Positions 12,163 to 25,824 of a DNA stretch of 64,000 bases are shown here, in pieces. The notes under the pieces are model-generated. The model had not been told where the DNA came from. It did not search any database and saw only the letters and a program-made list of their open reading frames with translations. This stretch comes from Pogonophryne albipinna (Eukaryota > Chordata > Actinopteri > Perciformes > Artedidraconidae), in the NCBI GenBank assembly GCA_028583405.1, contig CM053256.1:18191534-18255533 (forward strand), read 5' to 3'. The translations under genes and the position numbers were made by a program. Position 1 is the first letter of the stretch, and every line of letters starts with the position of its first letter.

Positions 12163-13458
12163 TTGTTATGTTTGCATGCACAAGCAGCAACAACTAATGT
12201 GCAGTGATGTGTATCCAGCATTTCTCTTTTAAGTGACATGTATATATTGTCTTTGTATCTTGATGGGTAACCCTGTATAAAACCTGCTGCATTTAATCCT
12301 GCAAAAACTAGGTTTGTTAGTCTCACCTGCGCACTTTTTTCAGCAACCACCCTCCTCCTGGCAATGCCAATGAAGTCTCTTCCAACCAGAAATATACTTT
12401 ATCATCTTTGTTTTAGATCCTACAGAGCTTGCATTGCCTTCCACCACCATAGGGGGCGTCAAAGTAAAGGTTACAATTCAAGCTTTTAATTATTTGTAGT
12501 GTCAGAAACTTCTGGTCACTGTGAGATGATAAAAGCCTTAGTAACACTATTTTTTTGCACATGGCATCCTCAAATGTTATCATATTTTCTCTGCAACCTA
12601 TTTCAATAAAGGCAACTAAACTGCTCAGTGTCAATCACACAAAGTGATTGTTGAAACTGGTGTTTTCTTGCTGCTTTAGGGTAAGGTAGCTTTTGAATAA
12701 ATATATTTGATAGAAAAAAAAATGTCGTTGGCAATTTATATGAATTTATAGACGTAGTTATAAACAGTCAAATTGTTGACAGATCATAGCTAAACAAATA
12801 AAGCTATGTTGTGACCACTAAGTTCTACTCCCTTCACATGTACAACCTGCGACTGCAAGGCTTCTTCTAAAGAGTTCACATTGAGCCTTTTAGCAGTATA
12901 AACTGTCAAAAATGTGCTGATCCTGTGACAGTATTGACACTTATCTGTATTTGACTCCTCCTCATTAGTACACATATTGTGGCAGAGTGCAGATTTTCAT
13001 TATCAACGTGATTGTAAAGGGCTGCCCACTCAATGCTGATTGTTAACTGTGAAGATACATTGGAATCAACCTTTCCTTTAAAAGGACAGAGTGTTGTAAA
13101 TACAATTGTGGACAGATGTATTTGTGTAGGTTGAAAGTATGATCTGTAGCAAACACACATTTTTGACACCGGTTTTGTTCAATGGATAAGCTCTACATAT
13201 TTTCCCCCATGTATATCATTCTTGAGCTGTAAATGCAATTGCCTGAAGTAAAAAAGCTACTGTTAGGCTATAATCTATTTACATCAAGGTCGCATGGCAG
13301 CACGTCAACCCCTCTGCTAAGCTAAAGGCGGCTAATGGCGGCTAAACTTGTTTTCAACCGCTGTTTTAATGACACATAGATGCTTTGGACATTCACCAGT
13401 GGGGTATTTACTGACATATGAATGTCGTAGAACAATACATGACATTCTTTTAAGCTTG
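12163..13458. other. Intergenic stretch
   Basis: No gene is recognised. Several minus-strand open frames of 60-90 codons overlap one another and show no motifs. Confidence 0.45.
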
Positions 13459-13466
13459 TGTTAAAC

Positions 13467-13723
13467 CAGGGCAGCCCCTGGCCAACTTGTGGCCCCATGC
13501 AAAGGGGTTTCATGAGGCCCTCCGGGTCGGTCACACAAGGAGCTGTTAGAACTGTTAGCGCCGGAGCCTCGCAGCGGGGAAACTGAAACTGTGAAGCTCA
13601 TAATTACGCCGCATTTGCGCATAAGATTAATTGCGCCGCATTCGGTGCAAGGCCCCACGCGCCGCATTCGGTACAAGGCCCCACGCAGTCTGCGTGATCT
13701 GCGTGTAGGGAGGGGCGACCCTG
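13467..13723. mobile_element. 257-bp hAT MITE
   Basis: The ends CAGGGCAGCCCCT and AGGGGCGACCCTG are inverted repeats. The 8-bp TGTTAAAC flanks both sides (13459-13466 and 13724-13731). The interior is GC-rich with a short internal duplication of GCCGCATTCGGT-CAAGGCCCCACGC. A related right end lies at about 14540-14582. Confidence 0.9.
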
Positions 13724-13749
13724 TGTTAAACACAAATCTAATTTCAGGC

Positions 13750-13803
13750 CTAGTAAAATGCTAACTTAATTAACGGACTTTAGCACTCAATCCTGCACCA
13801 CTC
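13750..13803. mobile_element. Right-end fragment of the TA-flanked MITE family
   Basis: AAAATGCTAACT, a diverged spacer and CCTGCACCACTC followed by TA match the right end of the element at 7777-8237. The left part is missing, replaced by the adjacent hAT MITE region. Confidence 0.65.
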
Positions 13804-13982
13804 TACAGGGGAATCTATTTGTAGAAAAGGAATATGATATTAAAACTAGGTTTTTATTACTGAATTTCACCTTAAACCAGCAATGATTTTGTTACCCAAG
13901 AATCAGCCCTTCACTTCTCTATTCCACTGAGACGTTAGCATGTTCACGTTATCTAAAGTTATCACGTTATCTCTCTTATAAC

Positions 13983-14716
13983 CAGAGTTGGGTGTAACGC
14001 GTTACTTTTGTCGGTAACGGAGTAGTGTAACGCGCTACTTTTATAATTCAGTAATCACACTACAGTTACTAACATTGCCCCGACACGCGTTACTTCGTTA
14101 CTTACTAAAATCAGTCATAATCAAACCTCAACAAACACCTGCAAAGAACACATGCTAAGGTGAAGCTAAAGCACAGCTATTTGTTGTTTGTTTATATCAC
14201 GTAGTCTGTTCTTCTGCTCTGTTTTCCGGTTGTTGCCTGTTTTGAATGACGAATACACACTACCGCCGCCTGCTGGTAAGGAGAGTTATTGCCACTCACG
14301 CATGCGCAGTTCGTACGTGCTCGGCTGAAGTCTTTGCTGTGTGTTCCAGTCTGCTTCCAGTGCAACACATGGCCAACACGCAGGAGAACACGCCGACGCA
14401 ACAGCGTGAGCAGAGATATACTGCACAAAATACAGATAGCAGGAGACATAGGACAGCCATGGTCAGACATTCAGGAGCTATCTGGATCAGTCTTATGCGA
14501 CAATGGAAACTGAACTAAAGAGAACATTTGAAACTTTTGCAGTCTGCTTGATCTGCCCGTAGGGAGGGGCGGGCCGGCCCTGCGAGTAAAGTAACGAGTA
14601 AAGTAACGAGTTACTTTATGTAGAGAGTAACGAAGTAGTGTAATATATAACTTTTTTTAAAAGTAATATGTAATATGTAATATATTACTTTTTTTTTAGT
14701 AACGACCCCATCTCTT
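13983..14716. mobile_element. 734-bp non-autonomous hAT element
   Basis: The left end is CAGAGTTGGGTGTAACGCG. The right end, read on the minus strand, is AAGAGATGGGGTCGTTACT, so its first base is changed. The 8-bp CTTATAAC flanks both sides (13975-13982 and 14717-14724). Both subterminal regions are rich in GTAACG/CGTTAC words. At 14540-14582 it contains a piece similar to the end of the 13467-13723 MITE. Overlapping short frames on both strands at about 14190-14520 have no domain. Confidence 0.85.
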
Positions 14717-15106
14717 CTTATAACCTAGTAGTAGTTTTCCAAAAAAGCTAGTAAAACTGTGGTAAGGTCAGCCGGTCTAATCTTAGCTCTAACCCCCAAG
14801 AACTAAATCATTTTTTGTTTTTGATTCATTTATTATAAGAGAGTTATTAACTATGGAAATATATACATGGTCATTATGTGCATCAATTGTAAGGGTTATG
14901 AGCTAAATAACACCAAATAATCTCATTAAATTGCAGCCATGTAACTAACCCCATTGAATTGTGGCAGATTTCTAGATAAGACAAGGCAAGTTTATTTATA
15001 TAGCACCTTTCAACACAAGGCAATTCAAGGTGCTTTACAAAAATGAAAGACATTCAGACAAAGGCATTTAAAAACAGTCATTAAAAAGAAAAGATAATAA
15101 AAGAAA

Positions 15107-16438
15107 CAGGTCTCAGGCTCGAAAATGACATTTCCAGAACAAATGACCATAACTACACTTCTAAAAGGGGTAAATGAATCATCTTTTTTCTCAAAGTAAT
15201 GATAAACCTGTGAGTTGGATGTAAAACAAGTCAGAATCAATATAGATGTTTTTTATTTTAAAGAAAATTCAGATTGAACATAGTAAAAAACTGTAAATTA
15301 TAGTGTCCGTCCAAAAATAATTTTTTACTTATAGTGAAAACTACCCTTGGATGATGGCTTAGTAGACTAAAAGCTTTAGGAATCCAAAGTACAATATATA
15401 ATAAGTACCCTGTATCGAGATGGATGCAAAACAAGTGACATTTGACCTTTTTAGACAGATTTAGCAACAAAAAAAACACTTCTGGGGGCATTTGGGTGGA
15501 TTTTCCATATCTCTGGCCCCCCTTGGTCGATTTTGATGATTGACATCTCTTTCTAAGCGTCAAAGCCAATGGAATCGAGGGAAAGTTCCCCATACACACA
15601 CAGGTTACCAAATAAGGAGTGATAGTGACACGTAGAAAAACCGGAAGCTGCGCTAGCCTCTGGTAGCTACCATTAGCAGCTAATTTTTCTTCTCCGATTT
15701 TTGCATAAAAATGGAATTATGGACTATCAATACTTTTTTTAAAGTGACAGACACATTGCTATAACCTATGGATTAACCTTCAGTCGCGTTTTTTCTCGTT
15801 TTAATGCCATTGAACACAACTTTTGATCAGAATAACAGCTAAGGTGAGCATATCTCCGTGTTTTGCAACCTAAAGCTACGTTGTGTGTTCTCTGTATTTG
15901 CTTCCCCTGTCTCGAGTTCTGATCGTTCAGTGATGATCCTTATATTTCTATAATCTGTGGAATCTCAGGATGTTATCTAAGCTTGTTTGTGCGGATCCAA
16001 TAAGTATATCGATTGGTTCTGTACTAACGGCCTTAATATTCTTTTGCCCGTGGCTAATTCAGAGGCTCAGCGTTAGCTTTGAGGATCTTTTTGAAAAAAT
16101 AAAAAAAATAAAAGATCAGTTAGCTGAGTTTCTTCCCGTTACATATATATGAAACATTCATAGTTTATTACATCTTAAGAAGCCCTCAGACACTTTTGCT
16201 TGCAGATGTTGTGATTTCGGCCCCTTCGGCGGGTCCGTGGGGTTTAAGAGATATGAATAGTTCACACAGAAGTTCCATTTTACTGATGCCTTTCTTTAAG
16301 GTTTCTCCGAACATGAGCTGTGTACACTTGTATGGCACATACGTCCCGAGCAGCATACACAGAGAAAATCAGCCAGGACAAAGTCCCCAGACACTGATTC
16401 TCTGGGTTACTAGCCCCAAATGTTCATTAACCAAAAAC
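15107..16438. mobile_element. Truncated copy of the piggyBac-like repeat inside the L2
   Basis: It starts at CAGGTCTCAGGCTCGAAAAT and shares with 24629 onward the blocks AAAATGACAT, CTTCTAAAAGGGGTAAAT, CGGAAGCTG and GAACACAACTTTTGATCAGA. The first 27 bp of the 24602 copy, including its terminal repeat, are missing here. It separates the L2 C-terminal domain from the L2 tail, so it arrived later. The downstream part (16150-16430) does not match the other copy and may be a further piece. Confidence 0.65.
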
Positions 16439-16447
16439 CACTCAGTT

Positions 16448-17041
16448 TCAATTAAAAGCAGCGGCAAAAAGATAAGTCTTCAGCCTGGACTTAAAAGTAG
16501 TAAGAGTTGCAGTGGACCTGCAGGTTTCTGGGAGTTTGTTCCAGATATTTGGAGCATAATAATAACTGAACACTGCTTTACCATGTTTAGTTCTGACTCT
16601 GGGGACAGAAAGCTGACCAGTCCCTGAAGACCTGAGGGATCTGGATGGTTCATAATTTAGCAGGAGATCAGAAATGTATTTTGGGCCTAAACCATTCAGT
16701 GCTTTATAAACCAGCAGCAGTATTTTGAAATCTATTCTTTGACACACAGGAAGCCAGTGTAAAGACTTCAGACCAGGAGTGATGTGATCCACTTTCTTAG
16801 TGTCAGTGACGACTCGAGCAGCAGCATTCTGAATCAGCTGCAGCTTTCTAATAGATTTTTTAGTGAGACCTGTGAAGACACCATTACAGTAGTCCAGTCT
16901 ACTGAAGATAAAAGCATGGACACGTTTTTCCAAATCCTGCTGTGACATTAGTCTTTTAATCCTAGATATATTCTTTAGGTGATAGTAGGCTGATTTAGTA
17001 ACTGTTTTAATATGACTGTTGAAACTCAGGTCAGAGTCCAT
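16448..17041 (-). pseudogene. L2 LINE C-terminal domain
   Basis: A 197-codon open frame follows the reverse transcriptase core in the same element. It contains the block FIFSRLDYCNGVFTGL and the later block LQLIQNAAARVV, then HWLPVCQRIDFKILLLVYKA, all standard in L2/CR1 reverse transcriptases. It ends at LKTYLFAAAFN before a stop. It is part of one polyprotein with the pieces upstream and is not an independent gene. Confidence 0.88.
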
Positions 17042-17099
17042 GACTACACCTAGATTTCTGGCTCTGTTGTTTTGAACATTGTAGACTGAAGCTCAGCGC

Positions 17100-17756
17100 T
17101 AACTTTTATACGTTCTGCCTTGGCTCCAAAAACCATTACCTCAGTTTTATCTTTGTTTAATTGGAGAAAGTTCTGACACATCCAGTCATTGATTTGTTCA
17201 ATGCACTTACTCAGTGTTTTAACTGGAGAATGGTCTCCTGGTGAAATGGTTATGTAAATGTGTGTGTCATCCGCATAGCTATGGTAACTTATTTTTATTG
17301 TTTTTCATTATCTGAGCCAGTGGTAGCATGTAGATGTTAAAGAGAAGAGGCCCCAAGATGGAGCCTTGAGAACTCAGATGTGTATTTACCAATAGAAACA
17401 AAGTTGTTTCTGTCCTTTAAGTAGGATTCAAATGAATTTAGAACTGTTTCCGAAAGTCCCACCCAGTTTTCCAGTCGGTCTAGTAATATGCTGTGGTCAA
17501 CAGTGTCAAACGCAGCGCTGAGATCTAATAATACTAACACTGAAGTTCTGCCACTGTCTGTGTTTAAGTGGATGTCATTGAAGACCTTTACAAGAGCAGT
17601 CTCAGTGCTGTGGTTTGGACGAAATCCTGACTGGAACACATCGAAACAGTTACCCTTGCGGACCACTGGTGGTCCGCAAGGGTACTGCAGGTGGTCCGTG
17701 GGAAAAAAGATAAATAAAATCCACTTTTTACTATCAAGGATTTTCGGGGGTCGCAT
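17100..17756 (-). pseudogene. L2 LINE reverse transcriptase core
   Basis: Visible motifs are FQSGFRPNHSTETAL, then VLLDLSAAFDTVDHSIL, then the catalytic YADD at about 17266-17277, which lies in another frame. At least one frameshift falls near 17290-17340. The upstream finger region (the NYRPIS block) is absent where the hAT-like segment is inserted at about 17652, so some LINE sequence was lost there. Confidence 0.85.
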
Positions 17757-19164
17757 TGACCCGAAGACACATTTTGAGTTGTATACACTGTTGGAAAGAG
17801 GAGATTCATAGCTTTCTAATGATATCAGGCAGTGGGGTAGTGGTCGTTGGGCTCATCGGACATTTATGAGAGAAAATCTCTAATGTCCGAGTGCAAGTGA
17901 ATGCACCACAAGACACGAGCCTTGTAACCCCTCCCCCGGCCCTGGCACGAGCGTGGAAATATGATTGGCGGCGATTTCATTTGAACGGGACGGCGCAAAA
18001 CGAGAAGCATCCGGACCCAAGTACTGTACATGGAAGGAACGAGGTATTTGAAGTCTACAATGACAGAGAAGAGACTGTCAAGTTTGGCTGTACTCAGCAT
18101 GGAATCAAATCGCACTAAAGCTTTGGATCTTAATCAGTTTGTGAGGTGTTTTGCTGAACAGAATGGTAATCGCGGCATCATAACAGTGATTGACAGCTGA
18201 TAGGAATAATATGACTGTTAATATTATCATTTTAATTCAGACAAACATCGATGAGACAGTTAATTAATGTACTAATTGCAGCAGTCTGCATATATTTGGT
18301 ACCCCTGGTCTAAGAGTGAAACAAACTAATTCAGTTATTGTTCAGTTAAAATGCATTCAATTATGTCTGCCATCTTATATATTTCTATTTAAGGCTTTAC
18401 TGATGTGCCACAATAATGTCACCTAATGTTATTCAATTAAAATATCAATATTTTGGCTTTCCAAGTTAACATTGATTAATATGACTGCAATTAAATCAGC
18501 ATATACTTCTGCCAGGGGATGCCACCCCTCAAAATCTCCTGCCACCCTCTTGCTACCCCATGAATATTTTTCTAGATCCACCCCTGAGTAGGCTATATTT
18601 TTCGTTTCGTTTATTTAACAAGTTAATTTCAGGACAACTTTGGGAATTTTGTTTGTTTTGAGATTTAAATAGATTTTGAAAGTGGAGATAGAGAGAGAGA
18701 AGCAGCGCTGTCTGCTTAGTTGCAATACTATAGCTCAAGCCTTTATGCAACTCAGGCCTATACATTGTTTATGTTACTTATATGCCTGTGTGTCCATGGT
18801 TTTGAGTCTGTGTGTGTTGAGCGCAGCGCCGTATGCTTTTTGCAGTACAGTAACTAAAGTAGGACTAAGCATAGCGGTAGTTTTTTGTAGACCTTGTGGC
18901 ATTGTTTGGGATGACCTAATTAAAATACCGTCCGCCGTCCTCTTTGAGAAACATACACAACGCAGACAGACACCGCTCACTAAAGTATCAGATAGGCTTC
19001 AATTTACTTTTGATTGTCTATAATTAACTATAAAAAAATATCGGCGTTTTAACACTACGTTTATATATGCACTTATTTTTACGGTTTGCATATGAGGTGA
19101 TCCGCGAAAATCCTTGATAATAAATAGTGGTCCGCATAAACAAAAAGTTTGAGAACCCCTGGTC
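17652..19164. mobile_element. hAT-like segment interrupting the L2
   Basis: The right end reads TTTGAGAACCCCTG, a hAT-type terminus. TATCAAGGATTTTCG occurs near the left side (about 17731), and its inverted form lies near the right side (about 19110). GGTCCGC words lie at both ends. The leftmost terminus is missing and no 8-bp duplication is visible. Internal fragments such as GATCCACCCCTG at about 18571 look like ends of yet other hAT elements. No open transposase was found. Confidence 0.55.
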
Positions 19165-19169
19165 TAGAT

Positions 19170-19839
19170 TATGCTTTTTTAAGAGTGGTTTAATGACTGC
19201 AGTTTTCAGGGCCTATGGAAAAACACCTGAGTGAAGAGACTTGTTTACTATATGAAGTAGATCTGAGGCCATGCAAGGCAAAACATTTTTGAAAAACCCT
19301 GTTGGAATAATATCAAGGCAACAGGAGGAGGATTTCAGAAGTTGAATAATGTCCTCTAGGTTTTTATCTTTAATCTGATGGAATTGTGTCATGGTGTTTG
19401 AATTGATGTTAAGTGGACACAGAGACAACACATCTGCTGTACCTGATGCAGAGGCACTGACTGCTTGTCTGATTTTCTGAATTTTGACAGTGAAGAAGGA
19501 GGCAAAATCATTGCACGCCCTGGTGGATAGAAATTCAGAGGCTACTGACACTGGGGGGTTAGTTAGTCTGTCGACGGTAGCAAACAAGGCACGTGCGTTG
19601 TTTTTGTTTATGGTAATGATGTCAGAGAAGAAAGACTGTCGTGCGTTTTTCAATTCCAAATTATAAAGGCCAAGTCTCTCTTTATAGATTTCAAAGTGAA
19701 CCTGGAGATTTGTTTTTCGCCACCTGCGTTCAGCTTTTCGACACTCTTTTTTCTCTGTTCTCACGGTCATGGCCTTTCTCCATGGAGATATTTTCTTCCC
19801 AGTCACTATAGGGAAGTACCTTAGTTGGAGCAATGGCAT
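19170..19839 (-). pseudogene. L2 LINE linker between endonuclease and reverse transcriptase
   Basis: This 208-codon frame has the basic stretch RKAERRWRKTNLQVHFEIY and the block LDIIPTGFFKNVLP, which comes just before the reverse transcriptase in L2 elements. Together these place it between the two catalytic domains. The following LKTAVIKPLLKK-like text reaches the insertion junction near 19164. Confidence 0.85.
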
Positions 19840-20787
19840 TTATAACATTTTTAATTTTTGAATTAAAATGATCTACTAGCTCATTTACTGAGATGTTAGC
19901 AGGGGCAAGTGTGCAATAAAAATTCTGAGTAAACATTTCCCTAGTATTTTCAGTTAAATATCGCTTTGTGGTTACCTCTTTTTGAACATTTTTGTGAACA
20001 GAAATAGAGCTCTCAAAGAAAACACAGGAATGATCAGAGAGTGCAACATCAGTCACCACAACCTTAGAGATATTCAGACCCTTTGAGATAATTAAGTCCA
20101 GAGTGTGCCCCTTATTGTGCGTGGGCACATGCTGAGTCAGTCCATAGTTATCAAGAACACAAAACAGTTCTTTAGCCCCTCTTTCCTGGGGGTTGTCAAC
20201 ATGGATGTTAAAATCACCAACAATGACTAGTCAAAGTCAATACACACTAAAGACAGCAGTTCAGTAAAGTCATCAAAAAAGCTTGCACAGTATTTGGGTG
20301 GTCTGATATTTAGGAACAGAGCTCGAGAGGAGCATTTCAGCTGAAGGGCCACATATTCAAAAGAAGCAAAGTTCCCATGAGATGTCTTCCTGCATTGAAT
20401 GGAATCATTGTACAAAATAGCAACTCCACCTCCTTTCTTATGCATTCTTTCCTGACTCATAAAACTAAAGTTGGGAGGGGTTGATTCGATAAGAACAGCT
20501 GCACTGTTATTTTGTTCAATCCATGTTTCCGTTAAAAACATAAAATCGAGATTGTGCTCAGTGATAAAATCATTGATTACAAATCTTTTTCCTGCCGGAG
20601 ACCTGACATTTAATAAAGCTGGTTTAAGTTTGTTAAATACACTATCAGTTAGATTTTTTCTGGCAAGCTGTGGCTGACATGGAATCACTGCTAAATGTGA
20701 TAAACTCACACAAACGTTTGAGCGCTTCCTGTATCTAAGATGATTCACTGCTCTTAATCTATTACCTATCAACACAGATATCGGCAA
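19730..20787 (-). pseudogene. L2 LINE endonuclease (AP-type), broken
   Basis: The upstream frame (20787-20227) holds LLNVRSPAGK, then FLTETWIE with the catalytic glutamate, then GGGVAILY. A frameshift near 20227 leads into GDFNIHVDNP (about 20190-20222), HNKGHTLDLIIS, and ALSDHSCVFF with the final catalytic histidine. These are the expected endonuclease/exonuclease/phosphatase blocks. Another frame change near 19780 joins it to the linker. Confidence 0.87.
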
Positions 20788-20800
20788 AGCTACTGGCAGG

Positions 20801-22299
20801 CAGGGCCCGGCATGTCCTGGAAAGAGTTGAGAGTGCCATACGCCCTTGAGCCTGGACCCAGCACATATCAGTCAGTGTTTGCGTTTTTTACACACACATT
20901 CTTATCAGGCTTCGGAGACAGCAGATGCTGTCTTGAAGGGGGAAAGGACGTTTTGGTCCGGATGATTGTGGTAGGCATGGTGACGGGGGTGATGGTGTGC
21001 GTCTATGCTTCGGTGATTGTGGTGGGCGTCGTTGAGGAGGGGCGGGGTAAAGGAGATGCTGCCAACCCTGCGTATCGCCTTCATGCGGTCATTGAACTCC
21101 AGGAAGGACTTGGTGCCAACCCTCTGTATCTCCTTCATCTGCTCATCAAACTCCAGGGGGGTGGGCGAGGGTGATAAGGTTCTCTAGGTTTCCTAGAAGA
21201 TCATCAACTGAACCAAAGTGTTTATAAGCAAATGTAGCAACAGTCTTGTTTTTACTGCAATAGACTGCACACATGTTTTTTTGCTGCCTTTTATTGGCCT
21301 GTGTTGTTGGACTCAATCAAGATATCTGTCTCTGAGGTCTTTTAAACAGCCGTAAATCAGAGAGCAGCAGTGGCACAGCAAACCACAGAAACCAGAGGAG
21401 TGCACACTGCTTGTAATCATTATTGACTTCACTGAAACAATCACATAAAACACAGATATATATTATTATGTGTTACAATAAAGTATCCCACTGGCCTAGG
21501 ATGAATAAGCATAGAACAAAACATTAACAATAACATTATAAGATTAGATCGGTTTATCCTTAAACAAGACACCAAGAGTGACAGACTTTAATCTGTAAAG
21601 CCACAACTATGGTGACCGACACGTGCACTTCAACGGCCCAAAAGACTTGCGTTAGAAACATCTTCGACAACTTGACAACACATGGGCAGGGTTAACTAAA
21701 AGTGCTGCATAAACGAAACACTGCATTAAGCTCAACACACAACAAAAACAGGGACACTAAAAAGTTACGCACACAATTCCCCTGCGGGATAATACATTTG
21801 GCTAACTGGAAAATGTGAGTTTTATTGGCTTATTTTAACATTGTGATCAGATGATTCCATCCAATGTTATTGCAGATTTGCTAGCTAGCTAACGTAGCAT
21901 ACCTAATCATTTCAAATGTAAACACTTAAAATGATGTAACAGTCTAACTCTGCCAACAGGGACAGTTGGCCAACTTTAAAGCCTCCAAGTGCTCCGGTCC
22001 CAGCTGTGTGCGTCACTTTTTAGTGTCCCTTTTTCCATTTTGTTTTGAGCTTCTTGTAGCGTTTTGTTTTTGGAGCGTTTTGTTGCATGTTTTGTCAAGT
22101 TGGTGAATAAGTTTCATCATTTGCATTTGTTTTGGCACATTTGTGTTCTTTTATTTACATATTTTTTGAATCTGCAGTGGGTTTCTCCTAATGAAATTGT
22201 TTTGGGCCGTTGCAGCGCGTTGGCCCCTGTCAGCCACCGTACACAACTACTAGTAGGCTACTGGTACTTCTACTACTACTACAACTATTACTACTGCTT
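20801..22299. other. Stretch upstream of the L2, no confident gene
   Basis: It may include the L2 5' UTR. Two overlapping open frames (plus 20812-21174, minus 20905-21138) cover a region with a GCCAACCCT...ATCAACTCCAG-type unit repeated about 51 bp apart, at about 21060 and 21111. The minus frame gives a repeated peptide of the form RVGTKSFLEFNDRMK / RVGSISF and a His-rich tract. I do not recognise it. The rest is AT-rich with no motif. Confidence 0.4.
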
Positions 22300-22575
22300 C
22301 TACTACTACAACTTACAATTTACACACGGCATCTATTGCACGTCTGTCCGTCCTGGGAGAGGGATCCCTCCTCTGTTGCTCTACCTGAGGTTTCTCCCAT
22401 GTTTCCCTTTAAACTGTGGGTTTTCTCCGGAAGTTTTTACTTGTACGATGTGAGGGTCTAAGGACAGAGGGTGTCGTATTGTCATACTGATATTCTGTAC
22501 AAACTGTGAAGTCCACTGAGACAAATGTAACATTTGTGATATTGGGCTATATAAATAAACATTGATTGATTGAAC
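22300..22575 (+). mobile_element. 3' tail of a truncated fish LINE
   Basis: The block holds GGGAGAGGGATCCCTCCTC, then CTGAGGTTTCTCCCATG, GATGTGAGGGTCTAAGGACA and GGGCTATATAAATAAA, then an ATTG repeat tail. I recognise this as the widespread 3' UTR of a fish L2/Rex1-type LINE. It carries no coding sequence. The short plus-strand frames across it are chance. Confidence 0.75.
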
Positions 22576-24601
<2,026 letters not shown>

Positions 24602-25260
24602 CCTGTTAAACCCCAAGCCTGTTTTTCAGGTCTCAGGCTCGAAAATGACATGCCCAGAACAAATTACTATATCTTCACTTCTAAAAGGGGTAAATTCATG
24701 AAAATCTTTTTTTTTAACTATTAGAGCCAATAGAATCGAGGGGGAGTTCCTAAATCCATCTAAACATTACCATTGGTGAATGAGAGTGATGCGCAGCCAG
24801 CATGCCCAAAACCGGAAGCTGGGTTACACTCTATATGAAAACTACTCTTATAGACATAAATGTTATGATGGATTATCAGTAATCATTTCAAAGTGACACA
24901 GAGACATTGGATTAACCTTCAGCAGTGTTTATATGCGTTTTAATGCCCTTTGAACACAACTTTTGATCAGAAAACAGCAAAGGTAAGACGTATTTGCCGT
25001 TTTGGCCCCGTAAAGTGAAGTTGTGTGTTGTCTTTGCTGGCTTTCGCTGCCGTGGATTTGGGTCGCAGTGATGATACTTATACCATTGGAATCTGTGGAA
25101 TCTCAGCTTTCATATGATATCTAGTTTGTGGAGATTGCATGAAGTATAAAATATTGCTACCGTGAGTTATCTGCTAAGTGCTTTAGCACTCTTTCGCTTA
25201 GTGCTAATTCAGATGCTCGGCGTTAGAGTTGTGTTTTGTTTCGGTAAAAATGGTACCATA

Positions 25261-25824
25261 GCAATGTGAAACATTAAACTTATACAAACTGGTGTACAAA
25301 ACTCACATACCTGCGTTGATCTCCTGGAGTGTCTCTACTCTTTCTTCTCCACATCTCTTGTCCACCATCAGAGATTGCAAACATTTCAGAAACAGCTAGA
25401 GGTAGGAGACAAACAACTTGTTCGCTGGGCATGTCAAAAACCTCCCTGCTTTGACTTTAGGGAGCCTTTCAGCCCCTCTAGCAAAGGGACTTTGTACCAT
25501 CTACATGCTTGTCATGCTCCAGACACTGCTCTCAACCACTCAGGGCCTGCACTTCTGCACCTGCAGAAAGAAACAATTGACTTGGTGCAGGCAGTAGATT
25601 AAAAAACAGCAGTTGAGAACACACTGAAAAGTTACCGAGGTAACGAGAAAGCATATGAGGTCTATGACAAGACCAAGGCCCTGTGCAATGATCTTGATAT
25701 TCCCGAAACTGTGACACAGAGGAAGAAGCGTAGAAACATGGAAGACTTTGTAGTCGAGGCATCATGTGGAGCAATGTGAAACATTAAACATAAATAAACT
25801 GGTGTACAAAACTCACATACCTGC
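25261..25824. repeat. 54-bp direct repeats bracketing the hAT relic
   Basis: Copies at 25261-25314 and 25771-25824 begin GCAATGTGAAACATTAAAC and end CTCACATACCTGC, with about three mismatches. They lie immediately outside the hAT-derived sequence. This is far longer than a transposon target duplication. Confidence 0.85.
25312..25779 (+). pseudogene. hAT transposase fragment (ZNF-MYM/TTF-like)
   Basis: The frame reads LLECLYSFFSTS, then KQLVRWACQKP, then LHLQKETIDLVQAVD, one stop at 25600-25602, and continues open with AYEVYDKTKALCNDLDIP and RKKRRNMEDF to 25779. These blocks resemble the mid-to-late part of hAT transposases of the kind found in TTF-type and zinc-finger MYM-like proteins. It lacks the start, the DDE residues and the dimerisation end. 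The family call is by pattern only. Confidence 0.6.

Larger units (their letters stand above)
14978..20800 (-). mobile_element. L2-type LINE, split by two insertions
   Basis: Read on the minus strand the order is endonuclease (20787-19900), linker (19839-19170), a foreign hAT-like segment (19164-about 17652), reverse transcriptase (17650-17100), C-terminal domain (17041-16448), a foreign piggyBac-like segment (about 16438-15107), then the 3' tail (15106-14978) with TATATAAATAAACTTGCC. The element is long and nearly complete but has many frame breaks. Element boundaries are approximate and no target duplication was identified. Confidence 0.85.

Noticed and set aside
14192..14518. Overlapping open frames of 70-90 codons on both strands
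   Set aside because: They lie in the interior of a non-autonomous hAT element, show no domains and overlap each other.
20812..21174. Plus-strand 120-codon frame next to the L2
   Set aside because: There is no recognisable domain. It follows a repeated unit and is opposite a better-patterned minus-strand frame, so it is not listed as a gene.
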